Below are positions 42,508-51,146 of a stretch of 64,000 nucleotides of DNA, one piece after another (the first letter of the stretch is position 1; each line of letters starts with the position of its first letter). The position numbers and the translations under genes were made by a program. Location: assembly GCF_900114375.1 (NCBI RefSeq), contig NZ_FOSV01000010.1:105547-169546 (forward strand). The letters run 5' to 3'. Source of the DNA: Methylorubrum salsuginis. GTDB taxonomy: Bacteria > Pseudomonadota > Alphaproteobacteria > Rhizobiales > Beijerinckiaceae. The notes under the pieces are model-generated. The model did no database searches, had not been told where the DNA came from, and saw nothing but the letters and a program-made list of their open reading frames with translations.

Positions 42508-43065
42508 ATGCGAGAGACAGGGTCGTTCGGGGTCGGTGCGGTCGTGGCCGCTTGCCTCGCCTTTCTGGCGAGTGCGGCCGCGTCGGTCGAGGCCCGGGCC
42601 GCGGACAGCGTGAGCGGCAAGGCGCGGGTTCTCAACGGCGACACGCTCGTCGTCGCCGGGCGGGTGATCGGGCTCTACGGCGTGGCGGCACCGGGCCTCA
42701 AGCAGACCTGCCTCGACGGCAAGGCGCAATCCTACGCGTGCGGAACGGTGGCGGCCAAGTCGCTCGCCGCGCACCTGCGCGAGGCGACCGTGACCTGCCG
42801 CGTGCGCGAGACCGACGATTACGGCCGTGCCGTCTCGGTCTGCCTGCGGGACAAGGAAGATCTGAGCGCGTGGTTGGCCGAGAAGGGCCTCGCCATGGCC
42901 GATCGCCGTCGCGGCCAGGCGGCCTATGTCGGCGCCGAGACGCTGGCCTGGGGCAAGCGGCGGGGTCTCTGGGCCGGCTCCTTCGAGGATCCGACCAACC
43001 GCCCGCGCAGCGCCTATAACCGCTCCAACGCGGTGGCCGACGCCAACAAGCCCGAGACGCCGTGA
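42508..43065 (+). CDS. Exported staphylococcal-nuclease-like (thermonuclease) protein
   Basis: A 185-residue protein with a signal peptide (VGAVVAACLAFLASAAASVE, cleaved near EARA). The SNase fold is seen in KARVLNGDTLVVAGRVIGLY, GVAAPGLKQTCLDG and the CRVRETDDYGRAVSVCLRD beta strands. The canonical catalytic Arg-Glu-Arg set is only partly visible (GDTL and YGRAV are present), so catalytic competence is uncertain. The ATG follows GAGG by 8 nt. Confidence 0.8.
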   Translation: MRETGSFGVGAVVAACLAFLASAAASVEARAADSVSGKARVLNGDTLVVAGRVIGLYGVAAPGLKQTCLDGKAQSYACGTVAAKSLAAHLREATVTCRVRETDDYGRAVSVCLRDKEDLSAWLAEKGLAMADRRRGQAAYVGAETLAWGKRRGLWAGSFEDPTNRPRSAYNRSNAVADANKPETP

Positions 43066-43303
43066 CGGGCCCGGCGGGGCGCCCGGCTCCGCTCCGGTGA
43101 GGCCGCCATGGGCACGACAATTGCTGATCTGCCACACCGGCCGAAAATCCGTCGGAGCCCCCCGCCCTGCCGCCGATCGGCCATATCCGCCGCGTGAGCT
43201 GGACCGATCCGGGGCCGCCGGGCGGGAGCGAGGGGCGCGAACCGTCGGGTCGCACCGGACTGAGGAGCCACCGTCACCCGAAGACGTCAGCGAGGATCCG
43301 CCC

Positions 43304-43531
43304 ATGTCGATCGAACAGGATTTCGGCTTCCGCTCCCGGCTGGTGCTGCACAAGCTCGGCCATGACCTCGGACGCAGCCTGGACGCCGACGCGGCTACGC
43401 CCCTGCCCGAAGCTTGGCAGGCCCTGATCGACGAGATCGGCGACCGGGCGGACGAGACCCTGACGCTGCGGCTCCACCGCAACGACGATCCGGCCTGCGG
43501 CCGGGACAGCATCGACTTCGACCGAGACTGA
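43304..43531 (+). CDS. Small hypothetical protein
   Basis: A 75-residue acidic protein with GAGGA 8 nt before the ATG. Helices (FRSRLVLHKLGHDLGRSLDA, then PEAWQALIDEIGDRADETLT) and an Asp-rich tail (DSIDFDRD) are visible. No family is recognised. Composition is typical of coding DNA. Confidence 0.55.
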   Translation: MSIEQDFGFRSRLVLHKLGHDLGRSLDADAATPLPEAWQALIDEIGDRADETLTLRLHRNDDPACGRDSIDFDRD

Positions 43532-43668
43532 GGGACCGCTTGCGGGGGAGCCGGCGCGGTGCCACCTAGGTGCCTCGCGCAAAGAGACGTCCGGTCCGCC
43601 GGGCGCAGCGGTGGTGCCCTTCCTCGGGAATGCTGCCGGCGGCGCAGGCCTCAGGAGTGATCACCACG

Positions 43669-43962
43669 ATGCGTTGCCCCACCGTTTCCGCCGCCCTCCT
43701 GCTCGCCGGTCTGATCGGGGCCGGCGCCGCCCAGGCGCAAGGGGCGGCCGATCCGCGCGTCACCCCGACCGGTCGCAGCGTGACCGCCACCGGCCAGACC
43801 AAGCCGCCCGCGCCCGCCGCCGGCGGAATCACGGCGCCGGGCCAGCTTTCGACCGCCTCTCAGGAGCAGATGCTGAAGGCGCAGCGCGCCGCCCGCGCGC
43901 GCGACAAGGCCTGGGACGCCAAGATGAACCGGACGATGGGCTCGATCTGCAAGGGCTGCTGA
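43669..43962 (+). CDS. Small exported hypothetical protein
   Basis: A 97-residue protein with a Sec signal (VSAALLLAGLIGAGAAQAQ). The mature part is low-complexity (Gly/Pro/Thr) followed by a basic helix (MLKAQRAARARDKAWDAKMN) and a C-terminal CKGC. The CxxC at the extreme end could bind metal or form a disulfide. AGGAG lies 11 nt before the ATG. It precedes the ABC ATPase gene by 19 nt; the functional link is unclear. Confidence 0.6.
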   Translation: MRCPTVSAALLLAGLIGAGAAQAQGAADPRVTPTGRSVTATGQTKPPAPAAGGITAPGQLSTASQEQMLKAQRAARARDKAWDAKMNRTMGSICKGC

Positions 43963-43981
43963 TCGCGCGGCGTCCGGCGGC

Positions 43982-44914
43982 ATGATCCGGTTCGAGGGCG
44001 TCACGAAGCGCTATCCCGGCGCCGACCGCCCGGCCGTTGCCGGCCTCGACCTCACGGTCGCCGAGGGCACGACCTGCGCCCTGATCGGGCCGTCCGGCTG
44101 CGGCAAGTCCACGACGCTCCGGATGGTCAACCGCCTCGTCGAGCCCGATGGCGGGCGGGTGCTGGTGGGGGGCCGCGACGTGGCCGAAACCGACCCCACG
44201 AGCCTGCGCCGGGGCATCGGCTACGTGCTCCAGGGCGTCGGCCTGTTTCCCCACCGCAGCGTCGGGCAGAACGTCGCCACCGTGCCTGGCCTGCTCGGCT
44301 GGAAGCGGGCCGCGATCGCCGAACGGGTCGATGCGATGCTCGATCTCGTCGGCCTCGATCCTACCCGATACCGGGACCGCCGACCCGCCGAATTGTCCGG
44401 CGGGCAGCGCCAGCGCGTGGGCGTCGCCCGCGCCCTCGCCGCCGACCCGGCGATCCTGCTGATGGACGAGCCGTTCGGCGCCGTCGATCCGGTCGCCCGC
44501 GACCGGCTGCAGGAGGAGATCGGCGCGATCCTCCGCTCGCTCCGCAAGACCGTGATCCTCGTGACCCACGACCTCGGCGAGGCGATGCGGATGGGCGATA
44601 CCGTGGCGCTGATGCGCGACGGCTGTCTCGCTCAGGCCGGCCCCCCGGAGCGCCTGCTCGCCGCCCCCGCCGACGGCTTCGTCGAGAATTTCCTGGGCGG
44701 GACGCGGGCGTTGCGGCGGTTGGAGCGGCTGCGGGTGCGCGACCTCGCCTCGCCGGAGCCGGCGGCCCCTCCCCTGCCGGCGATCGCGCCGGAGGCGAGT
44801 GTGCGGGAGGCCCTCGACCGGATGCTGGCGACCGGGACGACGCGGCTCGCCGCGGGCTCCGGCACGCTCACCCTGGACGCGGTGCGGGACGCCGCCCGGC
44901 TGCCCGACGCCTGA
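43982..44914 (+). CDS. OpuCA/ProV-like ABC transporter ATP-binding protein (no adjacent permease)
   Basis: A 310-residue ATPase of the osmoprotectant (glycine betaine/choline) family. Walker A GPSGCGKST, the Q-loop region YVLQGVGLFPHRSVGQN, the signature LSGGQRQRVGVARALA and Walker B ILLMDEPFGAVDP are intact. The C-terminal 55 residues (APEASVREALDRMLATGTTR) look like part of one CBS domain, whereas ProV-type proteins usually carry two. The neighbours are a small exported protein and a convergent NUDIX gene, so permease and binding protein must be encoded elsewhere or are lost. Confidence 0.85.
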   Translation: MIRFEGVTKRYPGADRPAVAGLDLTVAEGTTCALIGPSGCGKSTTLRMVNRLVEPDGGRVLVGGRDVAETDPTSLRRGIGYVLQGVGLFPHRSVGQNVATVPGLLGWKRAAIAERVDAMLDLVGLDPTRYRDRRPAELSGGQRQRVGVARALAADPAILLMDEPFGAVDPVARDRLQEEIGAILRSLRKTVILVTHDLGEAMRMGDTVALMRDGCLAQAGPPERLLAAPADGFVENFLGGTRALRRLERLRVRDLASPEPAAPPLPAIAPEASVREALDRMLATGTTRLAAGSGTLTLDAVRDAARLPDA

Positions 44915-44920
44915 AACGAA

Positions 44921-45382
44921 TCAGCGCTTGCTCTTCTTCGGGTCGCGATTGCCCGCCGCGCGGATCAGACCGGCGAGCCCCGCCTCGATCACCGCGTCCG
45001 CCGCATCGGACAGCGAGAACCAGCGCGCCTCGCGCTGACCGCGCTCGGGGAATTTCTTCAACTGCTTGCGCACGTCGAGGGGGAAGACCGTGACCTGGCA
45101 CAGGACCGCGTCGCGGTTCTTCAGCCGCTTCTCATAGAGATAGAAGCCGATCGGCCGCTTGCCGACATGGCCGAGGATGCCGGCCTCCTCGTAAGCCTCG
45201 CGGGCGGCCGCCTCGAACGGCTTGCGGCCCTTCATCGGCCAGCCCTTGGGGATGATCCAGCGGCGGGTCTCGCGGGAGGTCACGAGCAGCACTTCGGTGC
45301 CGCCCTCGGGCGTCCGCCGCATCGGCAGGACGCCGACCTGAGGCCGCGCGTCCCGGCCGTTCTCGATGGGACCGGCCGTCAT
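44921..45382 (-). CDS. NUDIX hydrolase
   Basis: A 153-residue NUDIX-fold protein. The box is recognisable as IPKGWPMKGRKPFEAAAREA followed by YEEAG: the REAYEEAG metal-binding part is intact, but the first Glu of the consensus is Arg (in GR). That variant occurs in the diphosphoinositol-phosphate-like branch. LLVTSRETRRWIIPKGWP is the substrate strand. The substrate is unknown. The ATG at 45382 is preferred; it converges with the ABC ATPase gene, with 6 nt between the stops. Confidence 0.85.
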   Translation of the reverse strand: MTAGPIENGRDARPQVGVLPMRRTPEGGTEVLLVTSRETRRWIIPKGWPMKGRKPFEAAAREAYEEAGILGHVGKRPIGFYLYEKRLKNRDAVLCQVTVFPLDVRKQLKKFPERGQREARWFSLSDAADAVIEAGLAGLIRAAGNRDPKKSKR

Positions 45383-45782
45383 GGTCGTGCAACGTCCCGC
45401 AACCGGCGCGGTTCGCACCCTCTCCCCGCCTGCATGTCCTTCCCCTTGGTGAGGGGACAAGGACCACGGCGTTTGACGCGATGATGACAGGTCGGCACGA
45501 CGTTGCCCCCGAACACGCACACCGCGCTGCAGCAAGAGGTGACGCGCTCCCCTAACGGAACCGGGGGAGGGGTCTCAAGAGAAAATGAACCGGCAAAGCA
45601 TTTCGGACCGTATTGGTCGCAGGCTTTGTCACCCGAGCGGGATCGCGCCGCGGCGAGCCCTGCATTTCGCGCCGGTGTCCCGGCGGTCCGACGGCGTGGG
45701 AGGATGCGGCTCCGTCCGGCCAAGCGCCCCTCCGGATGCTGCGAAGCTCTGGATCACGGCGTCCTGATACGCGCGAAAAAAA
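45383..45782. other. Intergenic stretch without a gene
   Basis: The NUDIX promoter should lie here. Two small inverted GC-rich motifs, CCTTCCCCTTGGTGAGGGG near 45440 and GCTCCCC...CCGGGGGAGGGG near 45548-45573, loosely recall the ends of the palindromic element at 13938-14046, but the core is absent. No gene was supported. Confidence 0.35.
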
Positions 45783-46271
45783 TCAGCCGCCGGTACTCAG
45801 GTTCTCGATCAGGGCGTTGAGATCGGCCCGCATCGCCTGGATCTCCGGCTCGGACATGTTGAGCTGGCACATCACGGATTGGCGCACGGCGACGGCCTGG
45901 GCCCGGAGCGCGCGGCCTTCGTCGGTGAGGGAGATTTCGACCTCGCGCTCGTCGGAAAGGCGCCGGCTGCGGCTGAGGAAGCCGCTGCTCTCTAGGCGCT
46001 TGAGCACCGGGGTGAGCGTCCCGGAATCGAGGCGCAGGCGCCGGCCGATCTCGGAGACGGTGATGCCGTCGCTCTCCCACAGCACCAGCAGGACGAGATA
46101 TTGCGGGTAGGTCAGGCCCATCCGTTCCAGCATCGGCCGGTACGACTTCGTCATCCGGTGGGCAGCGGCGTAGAGGGCGTAGCAGAGCTGGTTGTCGAGG
46201 AGCAGCGGGTCCTTGAGAATCCCTGCGGTCTCCTTGGGAGCATTCACGACGCACACCATGCCGTTCGCCAT
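45783..46271 (-). CDS. MarR-family (OhrR-like) transcriptional regulator
   Basis: A 162-residue winged-helix repressor. The N-terminal [20 protein letters not shown] and the Tyr-rich [20 protein letters not shown] helix follow the OhrR pattern, with reactive-type Cys30 in the QLC motif. The recognition region is [20 protein letters not shown] and the wing is [16 protein letters not shown]. OhrR senses organic hydroperoxides by cysteine oxidation and usually represses a neighbouring ohr gene, which is not present here. The start at 46271 is chosen over an upstream ATG with an arginine-rich lead. Confidence 0.8.
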   Translation of the reverse strand: MANGMVCVVNAPKETAGILKDPLLLDNQLCYALYAAAHRMTKSYRPMLERMGLTYPQYLVLLVLWESDGITVSEIGRRLRLDSGTLTPVLKRLESSGFLSRSRRLSDEREVEISLTDEGRALRAQAVAVRQSVMCQLNMSEPEIQAMRADLNALIENLSTGG

Positions 46272-46455
46272 AGCCTTTCGACCGGCTGCGTGACCGAGGC
46301 GAATGCCTCGACGGCGACGGACCGGACCCAATCACGCCGGAAACACGATAACGGATGATAGACCGGTGGGAACATGCGCGATCGCGCCACTGTCGGTTTT
46401 TCCCGGACTTTCCGCCGGCTCACGCCGTATCATCCGCCATCGGCGGTCAATATGC

Positions 46456-46480
46456 AAAAAGGCGGCCTCCCGGCCGCCTT
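46456..46480 (-). terminator. Terminator after rplQ
   Basis: On the reverse strand AAGGCGGCC and GGCCGCC with a 4-nt loop form a strong stem followed by TTTTT. It lies 29 nt after the rplQ stop and ends the alpha-operon-type transcript. Confidence 0.85.
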
Positions 46481-46508
46481 CCCGCATCTCTCGATTGTCG
46501 AAGCGGGC

Positions 46509-46922
46509 TCAGGCCGCGTCGGCCTCGACCTGGGTCGGGCCGGAATCCTTGCCGCGGGCGTCGACGTCGCGGTCCACGAACTCGATGACGGCCATCGGGG
46601 CGTTGTCGCCGTAGCGGAAGCCGGCCTTCATGATGCGGCAGTAGCCGCCCGGACGCGACTGGTAGCGCGGGCCCAGCACCGTGAAGAGCTTCTTGACCAT
46701 GTCGGCGTCGCGGATCTGCGCCATGGCCAGGCGGCGGGCGTGGACGCTGTCGGTGCGGCCGAGCGAGATCAGCTTCTCGACGACCGGACGCAGGTCCTTG
46801 GCCTTGGGCAGGGTGGTGATGATCTGCTCGTGCTTGATCAGCGCGGCGGACATGTTGGCGAACATCGCCTTACGATGCTCGGCGGTGCGGTTGAAGCGGC
46901 GACCGCGGTAAGCGTGACGCAT
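46509..46922 (-). CDS. rplQ: 50S ribosomal protein L17
   Basis: A 137-residue bL17. The start [20 protein letters not shown] is canonical, then [20 protein letters not shown] and [19 protein letters not shown]-terminal tail ([20 protein letters not shown]) extends beyond the core as in other alphaproteobacteria. A 236-bp gap separates it from rpoA, wider than usual for this pair. Confidence 0.98.
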   Translation of the reverse strand: MRHAYRGRRFNRTAEHRKAMFANMSAALIKHEQIITTLPKAKDLRPVVEKLISLGRTDSVHARRLAMAQIRDADMVKKLFTVLGPRYQSRPGGYCRIMKAGFRYGDNAPMAVIEFVDRDVDARGKDSGPTQVEADAA

Positions 46923-47158
46923 GGTATCGGGCCTTTCCGTTGTGATCCGGCCGCCGTGCCAAGGGCCGACCGGTGCCGCTCAATGCGGCTCTTCGTTTGT
47001 CCGCTTGACCCCGCGGCGGGATTCTTCTGGGAGTGCCCGCCCCGGCTTCGCTGGAGCGAGAGGTCGCGCCGACCCGGCGGCACAGCATCGGGTCGGATCG
47101 GCCAAACTGACGGCACCGTGCAGCGCCGCCCAGTCCAGCCAGGGGCGGCTTCGCCCCC

Positions 47159-48178
47159 TCAGTAGTGTTCTTCGAAGCGCTTGGCGAGATCCTCGATGTT
47201 CTCCGGCGGCCAGCCGGGAACGTCCATGCCGAGGTGCAGGCCCATGCCGGCGAGCACTTCCTTGATCTCGTTGAGCGACTTGCGGCCGAAGTTCGGGGTG
47301 CGCAGCATCTCGCCCTCCGACTTCTGGATGAGGTCGCCGATATAGACGATGTTGTCGTTCTTCAGGCAGTTCGCCGAACGGACCGACAGCTCCAGCTCGT
47401 CGACCTTCTTGAGCAAAGCCGGGTTGAAGGGGAGCTGCGGCGCGAGCGGCGCGGCCTCTTCCTTGCGGGGCTCTTCGAAGTTCACGAACACCTGGAGCTG
47501 ATCCTGGATGATGCGCGCGGCGTAGGCGAGCGCATCCTCCGGCGAGATCGCGCCGTTGGTCTCGACCGTCATGGTCAGCTTGTCCTTGTCGAGATCCTGG
47601 CCCTCACGGGTGGTCTCGACGCGGTAGCTGACCTTGGTCACCGGCGAGTAGAGCGCATCGACCGGGATCAGGCCGATCGGCGCGTCCTCGGGACGGTTGC
47701 GCTCGGCCGGGACGTAGCCCTTGCCGGTGGCGACGGTGAATTCCATGCGGATCTCGGCGCCGTCGTCCAGCGTGCAGATCACGAGGTCGGGGTTCAGAAC
47801 CTGCACGTCGCCGGTCACGGCGATGTCGCCCGCGGTGACGAGGCCGGGGCCGGTCTTGCGCAGCGTCATGCGCTTGGGGGTGTCGGTCTGCGAGCGGAGC
47901 GCGATCGTCTTGATGTTGAGGACGATGTCGGTCACGTCCTCGCGCACGCCGGGGATCGAGGAGAACTCGTGCAGCACGCCGTCGATCTGGACGGAGGTGA
48001 CGGCCGCGCCCTGGAGCGAGGAGAGCAGCACGCGGCGGAGCGAGTTGCCGAGCGTCGTGCCGAAGCCGCGCTCCAGCGGCTCGGCCACCACGGTGGCGAC
48101 CCGCTTCGGATCGTCGCCGGCCGACACCTGGAGCTTGTTCGGCTTGATCAGCTCTTGCCAGTTCTTCTGAATGACCAC
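47159..48178 (-). CDS. rpoA: RNA polymerase alpha subunit
   Basis: A 339-residue subunit. The GTG at 48178 gives the canonical start [18 protein letters not shown], with GAGGTAGG upstream. The N-terminal assembly domain contains [20 protein letters not shown], and the C-terminal domain [20 protein letters not shown], then [17 protein letters not shown], binds UP elements and activators. The length is normal. Unusually, the upstream neighbour is a metallo-hydrolase gene rather than rpsK. Confidence 0.98.
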   Translation of the reverse strand: MVIQKNWQELIKPNKLQVSAGDDPKRVATVVAEPLERGFGTTLGNSLRRVLLSSLQGAAVTSVQIDGVLHEFSSIPGVREDVTDIVLNIKTIALRSQTDTPKRMTLRKTGPGLVTAGDIAVTGDVQVLNPDLVICTLDDGAEIRMEFTVATGKGYVPAERNRPEDAPIGLIPVDALYSPVTKVSYRVETTREGQDLDKDKLTMTVETNGAISPEDALAYAARIIQDQLQVFVNFEEPRKEEAAPLAPQLPFNPALLKKVDELELSVRSANCLKNDNIVYIGDLIQKSEGEMLRTPNFGRKSLNEIKEVLAGMGLHLGMDVPGWPPENIEDLAKRFEEHY

Positions 48179-48274
48179 GGTCCTACCTCTTGCCAAACCC
48201 GCGCCGCCGGCGTCCCGGAAGCGCTTCGGCCGGCCGGGCGCACCGCTGGGGCGCCCGGCCGGTCCCTGAAACGT

Positions 48275-49156
48275 CTAGCCCTCGCCGCCGACCCAGAGGA
48301 CGGGGACGAAGCTGTAGCCCGAGCCTTCGCGGGCAACGTGCCCAAGGGCCGGGAATTCGAGATGCGAGCCGGCGATCAGGCTCTTCTCGGTGGCGACCTC
48401 GTCGAGGACGCGCTTGCGGGTCGCCCGCGCCTGCTCGCCATCGACGTCGAAGGCGACGCCGGCCTCGGGCTGCTTGAACTGGATCGCCGGCATGTGCACC
48501 ACATCGGTCCACATGAAGAGCGACTTGTCCCCAGACACGATCCGCATGCCGCAATGGCCGGGGGTGTGGCCGGGGAGCGGAACGGCGGTGATGCCGGGCA
48601 CCAGTTCGCCGCCTTCGTGCCGGCGAAGCCGCGCGCCGTAGGGCGCGACCGCCTTGCGGGCGTTCTCGAAATACGGCTTGGCCTCGTCGGGGGCGCGGGA
48701 GAACGCCGCGTCGGGAAGCCAATGGGCGGCCTCGTCGGCATGCACCACGAGCTCGGCATTCGGATAGGCCGCCGAGCCGTCCCGCTTCACCAACCCGCCC
48801 GCATGGTCGGGGTGGAGATGGGTCAGGAGCACCGTCTCGATCTCCTCCGGCTTCACGCCGGCCAGAGCGAGGGCGGCGGGCACCCGGCCCATGGTCTCGG
48901 GGCCGAAATGGCCGTAGCCCGAGTCGATCAGCACCGGCTTGCGGCCGGCGCCGGTGATCAGGAACGCGTTGAGCGTCACGACCGGAGCCTCGGGACGGAA
49001 GCCCGCGCGCTGAAGCGCGCCGGCCTCCTCGTGCGAGATGCCCGTGACGAGATCGAGCGAGCCCTGGAACCAGCCGTCGTTGAGCGCCGTGACCGTGAGG
49101 TCGCCGATGCTCCACCGCAGCACGCCGGGTAGGGGCTTGTTCGAACCGTCCGCCAT
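48275..49156 (-). CDS. MBL-fold metallo-hydrolase inserted between rpsK and rpoA
   Basis: A 293-residue zinc hydrolase. The motif [10 protein letters not shown] has His113, His115, Asp117 and His118; the later [11 protein letters not shown] and the metal-bridging [10 protein letters not shown] follow. The fold and the [18 protein letters not shown] start resemble the AHL-lactonase/quorum-quenching type and broad MBL-fold esterases. No signal peptide is present. Its position in the alpha operon makes constitutive, translation-linked expression likely. The substrate is unknown. Confidence 0.85.
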   Translation of the reverse strand: MADGSNKPLPGVLRWSIGDLTVTALNDGWFQGSLDLVTGISHEEAGALQRAGFRPEAPVVTLNAFLITGAGRKPVLIDSGYGHFGPETMGRVPAALALAGVKPEEIETVLLTHLHPDHAGGLVKRDGSAAYPNAELVVHADEAAHWLPDAAFSRAPDEAKPYFENARKAVAPYGARLRRHEGGELVPGITAVPLPGHTPGHCGMRIVSGDKSLFMWTDVVHMPAIQFKQPEAGVAFDVDGEQARATRKRVLDEVATEKSLIAGSHLEFPALGHVAREGSGYSFVPVLWVGGEG

Positions 49157-49188
49157 GGGCTTCTCCGTTTCGTCGTGGCTCCGAACGA

Positions 49189-49578
49189 TCAGACGCGGCG
49201 ACGCTTGCGCGGGCGGCAGCCGTTGTGCGGGATCGAGGTCACGTCGCGGATCGAGGTGACGGTGAAGCCCGCCGCCTGGAGCGCGCGGAGCGCGGACTCA
49301 CGGCCCGAACCGGGGCCCGACACCTCGACCTCGAGGGTGCGCATGCCGTGCTCGGAAGCCTTGCGGGCGGCGTCCTCGGCGGCGACCTGGGCGGCGTACG
49401 GGGTCGACTTCCGCGAGCCCTTGAAGCCCATGGCGCCGGCGGACGACCACGAGATCGTGTTGCCCTGGGCGTCGGTGATGGTGATCATCGTGTTGTTGAA
49501 CGAGGCGGCGACGTGCGCCACGCCCGAGACGATGTTCTTGCGTTCGCGCCGGCGGACGCGGGTCGGTTCCTTGGCCAT
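49189..49578 (-). CDS. rpsK: 30S ribosomal protein S11
   Basis: A 129-residue uS11. [20 protein letters not shown], then [20 protein letters not shown] and the C-terminal [23 protein letters not shown]-binding tail are the conserved elements. Length is typical. A 170-bp gap with a hairpin separates it from rpsM. Confidence 0.98.
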
Positions 49579-49712
49579 CTTTTTCTCGCTGGTCCTTCAA
49601 TCACGCCCGTAACACCAGGCGCTCGGGATTCTTTTTGGGACTTGGGTGCGGCTGCTGTGCAGGGCTGTCCCGTTCAACCGGCGGCGTCGAGGGGCACCCG
49701 GCGCGACGGAAA

Positions 49713-49737
49713 GAAGGCCGAGCGAAGCACGGCCTTC
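49713..49737 (-). terminator. Hairpin between rpsM and rpsK
   Basis: GAAGGCCG and CGGCCTTC pair around a 9-nt loop, followed on the reverse strand by TTTCCG. It is 12 nt after the rpsM stop, so it could attenuate or end the rpsM transcript. The weak T-tract argues for partial readthrough. Confidence 0.55.
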
Positions 49738-49748
49738 CAATCGCAAAA

Positions 49749-50117
49749 TTACTTCTTCTTGCCGGCGATCGGCTTCGCCTTGCCCTTGCGGGTGCGGGCG
49801 TTGGTGTGGGTGCGCTGGCCGCGGACCGGGAGCTGCTTGCGGTGACGCAGGCCGCGGTAGCAGCCGAGATCCATCAGGCGCTTGATGTTCATCGAGACTT
49901 CGCGGCGCAGATCGCCCTCGACGAGGTAATCGCGGTCGATGGTCTCGCGGATCTGGAGCACCTCGGCGTCGGTGAGCTGGTTCACACGGCGCTCGGCCGG
50001 AATGCCGACCTTCTCGGTGATCTCCTCGGCCTTCTTCGGGCCGATGCCGTGGATGTACTGAAGCGCGATGACGACGCGCTTGGCGGTCGGGATGTTGACG
50101 CCTGCGATACGGGCCAA
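49749..50117 (-). CDS. rpsM: 30S ribosomal protein S13
   Basis: A 122-residue uS13 with a TTG start at 50117 ([20 protein letters not shown]) supported by GGAGAG 7 nt upstream. [19 protein letters not shown] and the helix-hairpin [40 protein letters not shown] tail are canonical. It is separated from adk by 283 bp containing a promoter-like hairpin. Confidence 0.97.
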   Translation of the reverse strand: MARIAGVNIPTAKRVVIALQYIHGIGPKKAEEITEKVGIPAERRVNQLTDAEVLQIRETIDRDYLVEGDLRREVSMNIKRLMDLGCYRGLRHRKQLPVRGQRTHTNARTRKGKAKPIAGKKK

Positions 50118-50269
50118 GAGAATCTCTCCATGGGCGGGACAAAGGCCCGCCGCTCTGCGATGACGGTGCGCGTCCGGTGGAGGCCGGCCCCTGCGCACCC
50201 GCCCGAAACGACAAATCGGCCCGCCAGCGTCCTCGTCGAGGCGCTTTCGGACCACATCCCGTTTGGACG

Positions 50270-50307
50270 AAGGGGGCCCGCCTAGCGCAGGCGAGCCCCC
50301 TTGTCAA
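50270..50307 (-). promoter_or_regulatory. Promoter-like hairpin upstream of rpsM
   Basis: On the reverse strand TTGACA (50307-50302) and TAGGCG (50284-50279) are 17 nt apart. Interleaved with them, AAGGGGGC and GCCCCCTT form the arms of a stem around GCGCTA. It lies 150-190 nt before the rpsM start. The -35 is perfect and the -10 weak. The stem could equally be a terminator for adk. Confidence 0.45.
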
Positions 50308-50400
50308 CGATGCCGTAAGGATTTCGGGAAATCGGCGCGGTGCCCGTGCCTCCCCTCTTCCCGCGAGCGAGGAGAGCGAGAAACCCGCGGCAAGCCGGAC

Positions 50401-51003
50401 TTACGAGACCGCCTTCTCGCGGAACCCATCGAGCAGGCTCACGACCTCGCGGGTGACCTGATCGATCGGCTGCATGCCGTCGATCTTCCGCAGCAGGCCG
50501 GTGCCGGCATAGTAGTCGGAGAGCGGGGCGGTCTGTTTCTTGTAGGCGTCCAGGCGGGTCTTGAAGACCTCCGGCGTGTCGTCCTTGCGCACGGGCTGGC
50601 CGCGGGCGGCGGTCTCCTCGGCCCGCTTGGCGATCCGGCCCACGAGGGCGTTCTCGTCCACCACGAACTCGACCACGGCATCGAGGGCGATGCCCTTCTC
50701 GGCCAGCATCGTGTCGAGCGCCTTGGCCTGCTCGACGGTGCGGGGGAAGCCGTCGAGGATGAAGCCGCGCTTGGCGTCGGCCTCCTCGACGCGGTCGGCG
50801 ACGATCCCGACCACAACCGCGTCCGGCACGAGGCCGCCGCTCTCCATGATCGACTTGGCTTCCAGCCCCACCGGCGTGCCGGCGGCGACCGCGGCGCGCA
50901 GCATGTCGCCGGTCGAGAGCTGCGGGATTCCGTAGCGCTCGACGATACGCTCGGACTGGGTGCCTTTCCCCGCTCCCGGCGGTCCGAGCAGGATGATCCG
51001 CAT
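50401..51003 (-). CDS. adk: Adenylate kinase
   Basis: A 200-residue short-form adenylate kinase that interconverts ATP, ADP and AMP. The P-loop [10 protein letters not shown] is at residues 7-16, [17 protein letters not shown] binds AMP, and [18 protein letters not shown] is the core strand. The lid is the short non-zinc form, typical of alphaproteobacteria. Placement after secY is the standard order. Confidence 0.97.
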   Translation of the reverse strand: MRIILLGPPGAGKGTQSERIVERYGIPQLSTGDMLRAAVAAGTPVGLEAKSIMESGGLVPDAVVVGIVADRVEEADAKRGFILDGFPRTVEQAKALDTMLAEKGIALDAVVEFVVDENALVGRIAKRAEETAARGQPVRKDDTPEVFKTRLDAYKKQTAPLSDYYAGTGLLRKIDGMQPIDQVTREVVSLLDGFREKAVS

Positions 51004-51146
51004 AGCGTTTCCTCGTCATCAGGGCCCGGCGCCGGGCTCGTTCTTCACTGCGGGCGCCCCCTTCGCATGGGCGCCCCGGTCACATCGACGGTGATGCGAG
51101 AATTCGCCCGGCCCGTCCACCGAACCTTTGGGCGAGAGATGACGAA

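Noticed and set aside
45419..45575. Third copy of the GC-rich palindromic element
   Set aside because: Only short CCCC/GGGG motifs match; the GGTTCAGGA and CTTCTGCACC core is absent.
47165..49132. A 655-codon plus-strand frame opposite rpoA and the metallo-hydrolase
   Set aside because: Shadow frame of rpoA and the hydrolase; no recognisable domain.
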